NCBI GenBank assembly: GCA_030442055.1
Contig: JAUJEB010000014.1
Location: 1 to 64,000 of the forward strand
Reading direction: 5' to 3'
Source of the DNA: Agaribacillus aureus
Lineage (GTDB): Bacteria; Bacteroidota; Bacteroidia; Cytophagales; Cyclobacteriaceae
DNA: 64,000 nucleotides
Part shown: positions 54,698 through 62,027 of the stretch, in pieces
Numbering within the stretch: the first letter of the stretch is position 1
How the letters are laid out: each line of letters begins with the position of its first letter
The notes under the pieces: model-generated
What the model saw: the letters and a program-made list of their open reading frames with translations, nothing else
Databases searched by the model: none
What the model was told of the DNA's origin: nothing
Position numbers and translations under genes: made by a program

Positions 54698-55069
54698 ATG
54701 GATGTGAAATTTGATGAATTGCTGGAAAAAATCACCTCGTTTATACAAACAGAGGCGAAGACCGAGACGGTGATTGGAAATCCCTTTAAGTTGGGAGATT
54801 TTGAATGTGTGCCTGTCATACGTGTTGGCATAGGCTTTGGCAGTGGCGGCGGCGGTGGAGATGCCCCTAAAACCGGTAAAGGAGAAGGTGCCGGCGCCGG
54901 GGCAGGAATGGGTATAGAACCAATAGGCTTCCTGGTAACAAAGGGAGATGAGATATCATTTCTATCAGCCAGCAAAAGCAAAGGTTTATCTGCTGCCTTT
55001 GAAAGGGTACCGGATTTTCTGGAAAAATTTCTGGATAAAGGAAAAAGCAAAGAAAAAACTTCTGCGTAA
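54698..55069 (+). CDS. GerW/YtfJ-family protein
   Basis: 123 residues. Features of the GerW family: ETVIGNPFKLGDFECVPVIRVGIGF near residues 25-50, a Gly-rich loop (GSGGGGGD and GEGAGAGAGMGI), and GFLVTKGDEISFLS near the end. In Bacillus YtfJ is a spore inner-membrane protein needed for germination; GerW homologues also occur in non-sporulating Bacteroidota, so the name should not be read as sporulation here. The gene is preceded by the DUF2953-like frames and followed by a terminator. Confidence 0.9.
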   Translation: MDVKFDELLEKITSFIQTEAKTETVIGNPFKLGDFECVPVIRVGIGFGSGGGGGDAPKTGKGEGAGAGAGMGIEPIGFLVTKGDEISFLSASKSKGLSAAFERVPDFLEKFLDKGKSKEKTSA

Positions 55070-55084
55070 ATCACTAATCCAAAA

Positions 55085-55120
55085 CAGGTCAATTTTTGCT
55101 TTATCGTGAAAATTGGCCTG
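55085..55120 (+). terminator. Terminator after gerW
   Basis: A 12-bp stem CAGGTCAATTTT/AAAATTGGCCTG (one G-T wobble) with a 12-nt loop, 16 bp after the gerW stop, followed by CTTTCATTTG. The T-run is short, so efficiency is uncertain. Confidence 0.6.
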
Positions 55121-55275
55121 CTTTCATTTGAATTGCTACTGATCCCATCTCTTGTAAACCCATTAGGTTTTCTTAAAATCTCCCGGAATGCCTATATTGT
55201 AAAAGCTTAAAGTGTTTGTTGGAAAGCTGTATGTAGTGGTGTATCCCTTTTGTTCACGCCCAGGCCAACTCAGAT

Positions 55276-55635
55276 ATGAAAGCAAAAAAACTAACCTTCA
55301 TGTATCTGGTCAGCTATCTGGCCATTGGCGGGATCGGTTTTGCTTTTTTACCGTCCCAAACTTTGAAACTCTTTTTCTCAAATGGTGAATATGGAGACAT
55401 AATGCCCAGAATCGCAGGTATGTTCATGATGGCATTAAGTTTTTTGATCTTTAAAATATTAAAAAATGAAGATTGGAAATATTATGTTTCAACCATTTTC
55501 ATTCGAAGTATCATAGTCCTTTTTTTATGTTGGATATATTATAAATCCAACGATCCCATGTTCCTGGTGCTCAGCGGAGTGGTACTCATCGGCTTGATCC
55601 CTTCCATCATAGTGCACCTGGGAGGCAAAGAATAG
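55276..55635 (+). CDS. Small integral membrane protein, about four helices
   Basis: 119 residues with hydrophobic helices at about 7-27, 43-61, 71-90 and 94-114. Sequence features MYLVSYLAIGGIGFAFLP and RIAGMFMMALSFLIFK; no Cys, His or charge pair that would suggest a channel or enzyme. I do not recognise the family. It lies between the gerW operon and the arylsulfotransferase-like genes and is probably monocistronic. Confidence 0.7.
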   Translation: MKAKKLTFMYLVSYLAIGGIGFAFLPSQTLKLFFSNGEYGDIMPRIAGMFMMALSFLIFKILKNEDWKYYVSTIFIRSIIVLFLCWIYYKSNDPMFLVLSGVVLIGLIPSIIVHLGGKE

Positions 55636-55832
55636 CGGTGAGATGTAACACGTCAAAACACCACGTTTTAAAAACCTTCCTTGTAGGGTTGTCTTCGAAC
55701 TTAAATGTGAGGCAGCACGTTGAAAAGAATTATGATACCAACGCTGAAAAATTTTACAAAATCAGCCTGGCAATGAATACTATTTTTCTAATGTGAAAAT
55801 TTTATTTCCCTTTTAACAGAATCCATCACACC

Positions 55833-57170
55833 ATGAAGTTTTCCAAAGAAAAAATAGTTAAATCCTTCATGTTGATCGTCATTTTTTTGTCCATTTTATG
55901 TTGCTATAGCTATGTCATCTTTCGCCTTGGCAAAGGAAACCTGCGTTTAGGCGTTCTTGGTAAATCTCTTGTCAGCTTTGCTACCTTCCCAACAACCGTA
56001 AAGCAAGTATTACTTAGCGATGAAATCAGGGGAATCCCTCCCAATTATGTCAAAAGGGATCCTTCTTTTAAGGAAATGAATAACTTAACCTACAATTTAT
56101 ATGGTCTCAATTCATTTTGGAATATCGACCTGAAAAGGTGGGAGGTCAGGTTATTCAATTTTAAAAATGATGCCGTGCTGCACACCTGGCATGTGGAAAA
56201 AGAAAAGTTGGATTTTAGCGCCACCAACAGGTTATTCCCAAATGCCGAATTACGCAATAGCCTTCTTGCAAAAAACAAGTCGTTAATCACCAGCAATGAT
56301 GAAACGGCCAACCTGATGAAAATTGACGCTAATTCCAATGTCGTCTGGCGTAATCACGAAATGATTTTTCATCACTCATTGAATTTTGATGCCGACAGCA
56401 ATATCTGGGTATGTACCAGAGATCTCCCCTGGAAGGCAATAAAGCGATCTACGGGTGTCAAAAACCTGGATGGAAGAACTTTCTCATTCATGGAGAATTA
56501 CATAACAAAAATCGATCAAAAAACCGGGCATATACTATTCAACAAGGGAGTTTCTCAGATACTGATCGAAAACGGCTATTCCGGGTTTGTTTATGGATTC
56601 AGTAATCCCAAAAAGTACCCCAATGATCCAATGCATCTCAATGATATCGAACCTGTACTGGAAGACGCAAAATATTGGAAAAAGGGAGATGTTTTTTTCA
56701 GCATACGGCACCGCTCCCTGGTGATGTTGTACAGGCCTTCCACCAACCAGGTAATACGACTGATTTATGGGCCCTTTATAAATCAGCATGATGTGGATAT
56801 TATATCCGACGAAGAAATCTCCATATTTAACAATAACTATATGTTGGAGGGCTTCGAAAAACCCGAAGCGACATTTGAAGGCGGTATAAGATCATTGGCC
56901 GCTTCGGAAATTCTCATCTATAATTTTAGTGACTCAACGTTCAGACCTCACCTGAACAGTTTTCTCGAAGCCGAGCGTGTAAAAACCTACACCCAAGGTT
57001 TGCATGAAATTTTGAGCAATGGCGATACGTTTGTAGAAGCGCAAAATTTTGGAAAACTATATTTACTCAATGAAACAGGGTTTGTAATGAAAAAAGAATT
57101 TCAAACCTCAAAAAAGAATTATGTACACAGACCAACCTGGATACGGCTCTACGAAACCTTAGATTTTTGA
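55833..57170 (+). CDS. Arylsulfotransferase (ASST)-like protein, copy 1
   Basis: 445 residues. An N-terminal membrane segment (about 10-30) anchors a propeller-like domain. Family marks: NVVWRNHEMIFHHSLNFDAD, PMHLNDIEPVLEDAKYWKKG, VFFSIRHRSLVMLYRPST, RLIYGPFINQHDVDII and EISIFNNNYM, with several conserved His residues of the ASST type. ASST enzymes transfer sulfate between phenols without PAPS, usually in the periplasm. The gene is closely similar to the next one (57444-58784) along its whole length, so they are tandem paralogues. They lie next to a PAPS-type sulfotransferase-like gene. Confidence 0.88.
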   Translation: MKFSKEKIVKSFMLIVIFLSILCCYSYVIFRLGKGNLRLGVLGKSLVSFATFPTTVKQVLLSDEIRGIPPNYVKRDPSFKEMNNLTYNLYGLNSFWNIDLKRWEVRLFNFKNDAVLHTWHVEKEKLDFSATNRLFPNAELRNSLLAKNKSLITSNDETANLMKIDANSNVVWRNHEMIFHHSLNFDADSNIWVCTRDLPWKAIKRSTGVKNLDGRTFSFMENYITKIDQKTGHILFNKGVSQILIENGYSGFVYGFSNPKKYPNDPMHLNDIEPVLEDAKYWKKGDVFFSIRHRSLVMLYRPSTNQVIRLIYGPFINQHDVDIISDEEISIFNNNYMLEGFEKPEATFEGGIRSLAASEILIYNFSDSTFRPHLNSFLEAERVKTYTQGLHEILSNGDTFVEAQNFGKLYLLNETGFVMKKEFQTSKKNYVHRPTWIRLYETLDF

Positions 57171-57443
57171 TTTTTTTGGCGATTGCAGGTTATCTTGTAC
57201 CGGAACACACAGAGATTGTACAAAGGAAACATTAATAAGCCAGGATTTCGATTAAACAGTAAAAGTTATTACTTTTATAAAATAATTACACAAAACCCTG
57301 TCTGCAGGATTTTGAATCAATCCGGCGTCGCCTTCGGCCGCACCCAGAGACTCCCCAATTGAATCTTACTCATTATCCGGACTATTAATTTAAGCAATAC
57401 CGGTTAGCCTTTATGGTAGAATGAAGTATTTAGCAAGGGAATA

Positions 57444-58784
57444 ATGAAATTTATCAAACAAAACATTTTAAAATTTTTTAGGGTAACAGTCATTTTGTTA
57501 TTTCTACTCAGCTGTCTGGGTTATGTATTTTTCCGCCTGGGCAGAGGAGACCTGCAATTGGGTCCATTAACCAAACCGTTGGTCATTTTTGCCACCTTCC
57601 CAACGAAGGTAAAACAGGTACTCACCAGCAATGAAATTTCCGGGATCCCCCCCACCTACGTCAAAAAAGACTCTTTGTTTGTTGAATTCAATAATTTGAC
57701 TTACGATTTATATGGGCTAAATGCCTACTGGAACATTGACTTAAAAAGGTGGGATGTCGCATTGTTTAATTTCAAAAATGACGCGATACTGCATCGGTGG
57801 TTTGTTGAAAAAGAAGGATTGGATTTCACAAATACCATCATGCAATTTCAGAACTCCAGGTTGTTCAACTCCCTGCTGGCAGAAGACAAATCACTGATTA
57901 CCAGCAATAACCTGACCGCAAATCTTATGAAGTTGGATTCTAATTCAAACGTCATCTGGCGTAACCAAGAAAGGATTTTCCATCATTCACTAAACTTTGA
58001 CACCGAAAAAAATATTTGGGCGTGTACCAGTGACTTTCCCAACAAAACAATGAAACGGTCGTCAGGCATTAAAAACCTCAATGGCAAGGCTATTTCATTT
58101 GAAGAAAATTATATCACTAAAATTGATGGAAAGACCGGTAAGCTATTGTTTAACAAAGGTGTCTCTGAAATTTTAATCGAGAATAATTACAAAAATTTTG
58201 TGTACGGATTCAGTAATCCAAGAATTGATCCCGACGATGACCCTATTCATCTCAACGATATCGAACCTGTGCTGGAAGACTCAAAATACTGGAAAAAAGG
58301 GGATGTTTTTCTCAGTATGAGACATCGGTCGCTGGTAATGTTGTACAGACCTTCAACAAACAAAATCCTGCGGCTCATTTACGGACCGTTCATCAATCAG
58401 CACGACGTTGATATCATCTCAGGTGAGGAAATTTCCATATTTAACAATAACTATATGGTAGATGGTGAAGAAGGAACGACCAAAGAATTTGACGGTGAAA
58501 TTGATGCCCTGACCTCCTCTGAAATCGTCATTTACAACTTCCGGGATTCCACTTTCAGGACCCATTTAAATCAATATTTCGTCGAAGAAGAAATTAAAAC
58601 CTATTCACAGGGGTTACATAAAATATTAAGCAATGGGGATGTGTATGTCGAGGCTGAAAATTTCGGGAAATTGTATTTACTTAACGAAAAAGGTATTATT
58701 ATGAGAAAAGGACTTAAGACGCCCAAAGAAGGCTACTTTCATAGACCCAACTGGATAAGGATATTTGAAGAATTAAATTTTTAA
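57444..58784 (+). CDS. Arylsulfotransferase (ASST)-like protein, copy 2
   Basis: 446 residues; co-linear with the copy at 55833 throughout, including the N-terminal anchor (about 10-28), NVIWRNQERIFHHSLNFDTE, IHLNDIEPVLEDSKYWKKGD, SMRHRSLVMLYRPSTN and LIYGPFINQHDVDIISGEE. Differences are spread over the whole length, so it is an old duplication instead of a recent one. It is 6 bp before a tiny membrane-protein gene and then the sulfotransferase gene, which makes a three-gene transcript likely. Substrates are unknown. Confidence 0.88.
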   Translation: MKFIKQNILKFFRVTVILLFLLSCLGYVFFRLGRGDLQLGPLTKPLVIFATFPTKVKQVLTSNEISGIPPTYVKKDSLFVEFNNLTYDLYGLNAYWNIDLKRWDVALFNFKNDAILHRWFVEKEGLDFTNTIMQFQNSRLFNSLLAEDKSLITSNNLTANLMKLDSNSNVIWRNQERIFHHSLNFDTEKNIWACTSDFPNKTMKRSSGIKNLNGKAISFEENYITKIDGKTGKLLFNKGVSEILIENNYKNFVYGFSNPRIDPDDDPIHLNDIEPVLEDSKYWKKGDVFLSMRHRSLVMLYRPSTNKILRLIYGPFINQHDVDIISGEEISIFNNNYMVDGEEGTTKEFDGEIDALTSSEIVIYNFRDSTFRTHLNQYFVEEEIKTYSQGLHKILSNGDVYVEAENFGKLYLLNEKGIIMRKGLKTPKEGYFHRPNWIRIFEELNF

Positions 58785-58790
58785 TATTTT

Positions 58791-58949
58791 ATGACTGATT
58801 TACTGTTATACATTGGTCCCGGGTTAGGGCTCGGAACTATCATTATTGTCTTGATAATTCTATTTATTGTTTTCATTAGCTTCGGATCAATTATTTGGAT
58901 TTCAATAAAAAACTTCTTCAGGAAAATGACCAGAAAAGCTAAAAAGTGA
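58791..58949 (+). CDS. Tiny membrane protein (52 aa) of the sulfation cluster
   Basis: ATG 58791, TGA 58947-58949. The translation starts MTDLLLYIGPGLGLGTIIIV, with one transmembrane helix and a basic tail (FFRKMTRKAKK). It resembles small proteins with a Tyr-Ile-x-Pro-Gly-x-Gly motif found beside polysaccharide and sulfate-transfer genes. Its stop overlaps the GTG start of the sulfotransferase gene by 4 bp, so translation is coupled. Function unknown. Confidence 0.75.
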   Translation: MTDLLLYIGPGLGLGTIIIVLIILFIVFISFGSIIWISIKNFFRKMTRKAKK

Positions 58950-60346
58950 TTTACCTTTCCATAATTTTTTTTTCTTCTGTCATCCTTTCTACAGGGCTTA
59001 TCCTTTCGAGGAAATCTTTTTTTAAGCTGGCTGAAAATACCCTGGGTTTATTAAACACCTTATTGGACTCAAATGAAGATGAACTTATCAAGCAAAAGGC
59101 CTTGATAAGAGGCTTGACAAAATTGCTGTCGTCTCTTTTTAAATTTATCCTTTTCATAGGTCTGACTGTGGCGCTGGCAGTACTTCCGACATTAGCATTT
59201 ATAAGTTTCGATACTTCCGCATTTAAAGATTTGGATTTTCGTTCTGTGGGATTTTACGCAGTGTTGATCATCGGAAGTCTGGTGCCGTTTGTAATTTTTT
59301 CGTTCCAAAAACCAAAGGGTGATTATTCAGAATGGTCAGTCTTATTGCACAAAATCATATTGAATAATTATAATATCTCAAAATATTTATTCTCCGTTGA
59401 AAAGGGTTTGTTCAGGCGCAAAACCAGGGAATTAAAAAATGATTTTTGGATTATCTCCGGCCTGGCGCGATCTGGCACGACCGCACTGACAACCTTGCTG
59501 TTTCGCTCCGATAAATTTCATTCGTTGTCCTACGCCAATGTTCCATTTCTCCTGACTCCCAACCTTTGGCGACTTTTCTACAGACCTTCCAATGCCAGGC
59601 TAAAGGAAAGGTCTCATGGCGACAAAGTAATGATCGGGCACAACACAGTAGAAGCGCTGGAAGAGTTTTTTTTTAAAGCCTTCCTCCTCGATAGTTTCGT
59701 AAAAAAAGACACTTTGATAGCCCATGACATCGATGATGACACCTACCGGAACTATCTCATTTACCAAAACCTGCTTAAACCTTCCCGAAAGCCGGATTCT
59801 ACCTATATCGCCAAAAACAACAACTTTCTGCTTAGATACCAGTCAATTCGCAAATTTAATCCGGATTTTAAGGTTTTCTTTCTCTTCAGAGATCCTGTGA
59901 ACCACGCCCATTCGCTTTTGAAACAACATCAACGTTTCTCAAAATTTCAAAAAGAGGATCCGTTTACCCTGGAATACATGAATTGGTTGGGACATCACGA
60001 GTTTGGTCTAAACCTTAAATCATTTAAATTCCCCTCCTCTAAAATCACCGATGACCATCCTCCTGAATCTATTAATTATTGGTTGATCAGCTGGATTAAC
60101 TACTATTCCCATATTTTAGAGATTATGCACGATGAAAATGTATTTTTGATCCATTACAGCGATTTCCTTCAGACGCCGGAAAAGCTTATTGCTTCACTAA
60201 GTGCTATCACCAATCTAAAGATCAACATTGACCAGATTGCTCCATTCAAAAACACCAATCACTATTCTGGGGAGGTCGACATCGGGCTTCAGGACCAGGC
60301 ACAGGCAATTTTCAATCAGTTAGTTGCTCGTAAAGTAGTAGTTTGA
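58946..60346 (+). CDS. Membrane-anchored sulfotransferase
   Basis: 466 residues from a GTG start that overlaps the previous stop (GTGA). Three hydrophobic stretches (about 2-20, 65-92 and 99-119) precede a P-loop-like sulfotransferase domain: FWIISGLARSGTTALTTLLF is the 5'-phosphosulfate binding motif (RSGTT), then FKVFFLFRDPVNHAHSL is the 3'-phosphate binding region with the Ser, and LIHYSDFLQTPEKL. Sulfotransferases move sulfate from PAPS to a hydroxyl. With two ASST-like proteins and a small membrane protein upstream, this looks like a membrane-linked sulfation module of a glycan, lipid or phenol; substrate not predictable. Confidence 0.9.
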   Translation: MIYLSIIFFSSVILSTGLILSRKSFFKLAENTLGLLNTLLDSNEDELIKQKALIRGLTKLLSSLFKFILFIGLTVALAVLPTLAFISFDTSAFKDLDFRSVGFYAVLIIGSLVPFVIFSFQKPKGDYSEWSVLLHKIILNNYNISKYLFSVEKGLFRRKTRELKNDFWIISGLARSGTTALTTLLFRSDKFHSLSYANVPFLLTPNLWRLFYRPSNARLKERSHGDKVMIGHNTVEALEEFFFKAFLLDSFVKKDTLIAHDIDDDTYRNYLIYQNLLKPSRKPDSTYIAKNNNFLLRYQSIRKFNPDFKVFFLFRDPVNHAHSLLKQHQRFSKFQKEDPFTLEYMNWLGHHEFGLNLKSFKFPSSKITDDHPPESINYWLISWINYYSHILEIMHDENVFLIHYSDFLQTPEKLIASLSAITNLKINIDQIAPFKNTNHYSGEVDIGLQDQAQAIFNQLVARKVVV

Positions 60347-60367
60347 AAGATATTTAGCTGCCACTGA

Positions 60368-60859
60368 TTATTGCGCCAGGTGCAACATAGCGACCGCCAG
60401 CATTTCATCGATATTGTCCGCCGTAGATTTAAGGATCAAATGCCGCTTTGTCATTGGTTCGAAGACCTCCTTCACTTTCATATGCACCATATAATCCGCC
60501 TCGCTATCCGGACGGTGCCTACTTATTCTTTCCTGTATCAACATATCTTCCGCCACTACTTCAATAAAAAATATGTCCACTTTCATCAAGCCGGCTTTCT
60601 TAATAAATGCACGCCTCAATTCCTCCTTGTAAAACGTGCCGTCCAAAACAACGTGATTGTCCTTTTTCAACAATTGTACCGTCATATCAAGCATCTTCCG
60701 GTACACCGCCATTTTTTCTTCCTCATCATAAGTGCGCTCTTTTATCAACTCAAAGCGTACCTCATCACTGCTTATATAGGCAGCTTTTATTTTTTCTGCC
60801 AGCCGGGATGCAAAATAACTTTTACCTGTTCCAGGTAATCCAAAAATCACTACGACCAT
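60368..60859 (-). CDS. AAA-type P-loop kinase (stand-alone ATP-binding half)
   Basis: 163 residues. Walker A GLPGTGKS at 7-14, then ISSDEVRFELI, DGTFYKEELRRAFIKKAG and a lid-like ERISRHRPDSEADY. This is the AAA_33/zeta-toxin-like small kinase fold and matches the C-terminal half of the bifunctional APH/ATP-binding proteins. The matching APH half is at 52999, so the two halves appear as separate genes 6 kb apart on the same strand. It converges with the sulfotransferase gene, only 21 bp between stops. Confidence 0.9.
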   Translation of the reverse strand: MVVVIFGLPGTGKSYFASRLAEKIKAAYISSDEVRFELIKERTYDEEEKMAVYRKMLDMTVQLLKKDNHVVLDGTFYKEELRRAFIKKAGLMKVDIFFIEVVAEDMLIQERISRHRPDSEADYMVHMKVKEVFEPMTKRHLILKSTADNIDEMLAVAMLHLAQ

Positions 60860-60964
60860 TCTATATTGGGTTTTATAACAGATCCTGGGATCTAAAATGA
60901 ATCAAATAAACTTTAATATTGCCTTTAAGTATCACAGTAATGCCTCATTCTATCATCTGAAGCA

Positions 60965-61909
60965 CTACTGTCCCATCAGTTTATACATAATAAATAGCAA
61001 GTAAAAGGCCACCAAAGCTGCGGATTCCTTTTTCTGCAAGCCTTTTCTACACATAAAAAAAAGCAATACCAAAAACGATAAAACAAATAATATACTTACC
61101 TCCACGTAAACCAGTTTTTGATTTACTACTAACGGACTAATAGCCGCACCAATACCCACCGGCATCAAGGCGTCAAAGATATTACTGCCAATCAGGTTGC
61201 CCACAGAGAGTCCCGCTGCCTTCTTCATAATGGCACCAACCGACAGCGCCAACTCGGGCAAACTGGAGCCAGGGCCAATAATAATTATCGCCACCAGCGA
61301 CTGTTTTACCTGCCACCGCTCCGCCAGGGCCAACGCGTTGTCAACTACCAGGCCGGAAGTAACGATCACGATAACAATACCTCCTAACAAAAGCAATAAA
61401 CTATATCCAATGGCTCCATTCACGCTTTTTCTGATCTTCGCATTTACCTTCTCCCGGCGTAACAGACTAAAGTAGTAAATAAGGTAAGCTAGCATCAAGA
61501 TTACTCCTTCGGTCCTGGACACCACACCATCCATAGCAGTTAAAAAAAGCAAAACAACCGATCCGATTAACACAGAACCATCCTGCTTAATTTCGCTTTT
61601 GGTAAGAGATAAATAGCCAAACCATCCAGCCACCCCCAACACAAGTCCCAGCTGGCTCAAACAACTACCCAGGGCATTACCAAATATTACGCCGGAGGTA
61701 TAGACTCCTTCAAGCTGTTGGATGGAGCCATTGATGGAAATGACCATTTCAGGCAGATCAGTGCCAACAGCCAGAATGGTCAAACCAATAAAGACCTGGG
61801 AAAGTTGATAGTAATTTGCAATGGTTAGCGCTGATTTAATAATTATTTCTGTCCCCAGCCATAAGCCCAGCAACCCAATTAACAACAAAAATAATTCAAA
61901 CATAGCCAA
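60965..61909 (-). CDS. Calcium/sodium antiporter, CaCA family (YrbG type)
   Basis: 314 residues, ten helices in two inverted halves. The alpha-repeats are GLTILAVGTDLPEMVISING (first half) and IIGPGSSLPELALSVGAIMK (second half), each with the signature G-(T/S)-(D/S)-x-PE motif that binds the ion, plus ALGSCLSQLGLVLG and NLIGSNIFDALMPVGIG. It exchanges calcium with sodium or protons across the inner membrane. Monocistronic, between the kinase and the hybrid regulator genes. Confidence 0.95.
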   Translation of the reverse strand: MAMFELFLLLIGLLGLWLGTEIIIKSALTIANYYQLSQVFIGLTILAVGTDLPEMVISINGSIQQLEGVYTSGVIFGNALGSCLSQLGLVLGVAGWFGYLSLTKSEIKQDGSVLIGSVVLLFLTAMDGVVSRTEGVILMLAYLIYYFSLLRREKVNAKIRKSVNGAIGYSLLLLLGGIVIVIVTSGLVVDNALALAERWQVKQSLVAIIIIGPGSSLPELALSVGAIMKKAAGLSVGNLIGSNIFDALMPVGIGAAISPLVVNQKLVYVEVSILFVLSFLVLLFFMCRKGLQKKESAALVAFYLLFIMYKLMGQ

Positions 61910-62027
61910 AAGAAGGTGTTAAATTATTTGTGTAAACTTAGTGCCGGCTGTACTTAATGAAAATGATTGCGGTCATGCAAGCCGATGATTTCGCGCCAAA
62001 TTTCATTGTTCTTGCAAGGCTCACCGG

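Noticed and set aside
54698-55069. Sporulation in this organism
   Set aside because: GerW occurs in non-spore formers and no other spore gene is in the window.
60371-60838. 155-residue plus-strand frame opposite the P-loop kinase
   Set aside because: Antisense to a kinase with an intact Walker A motif.
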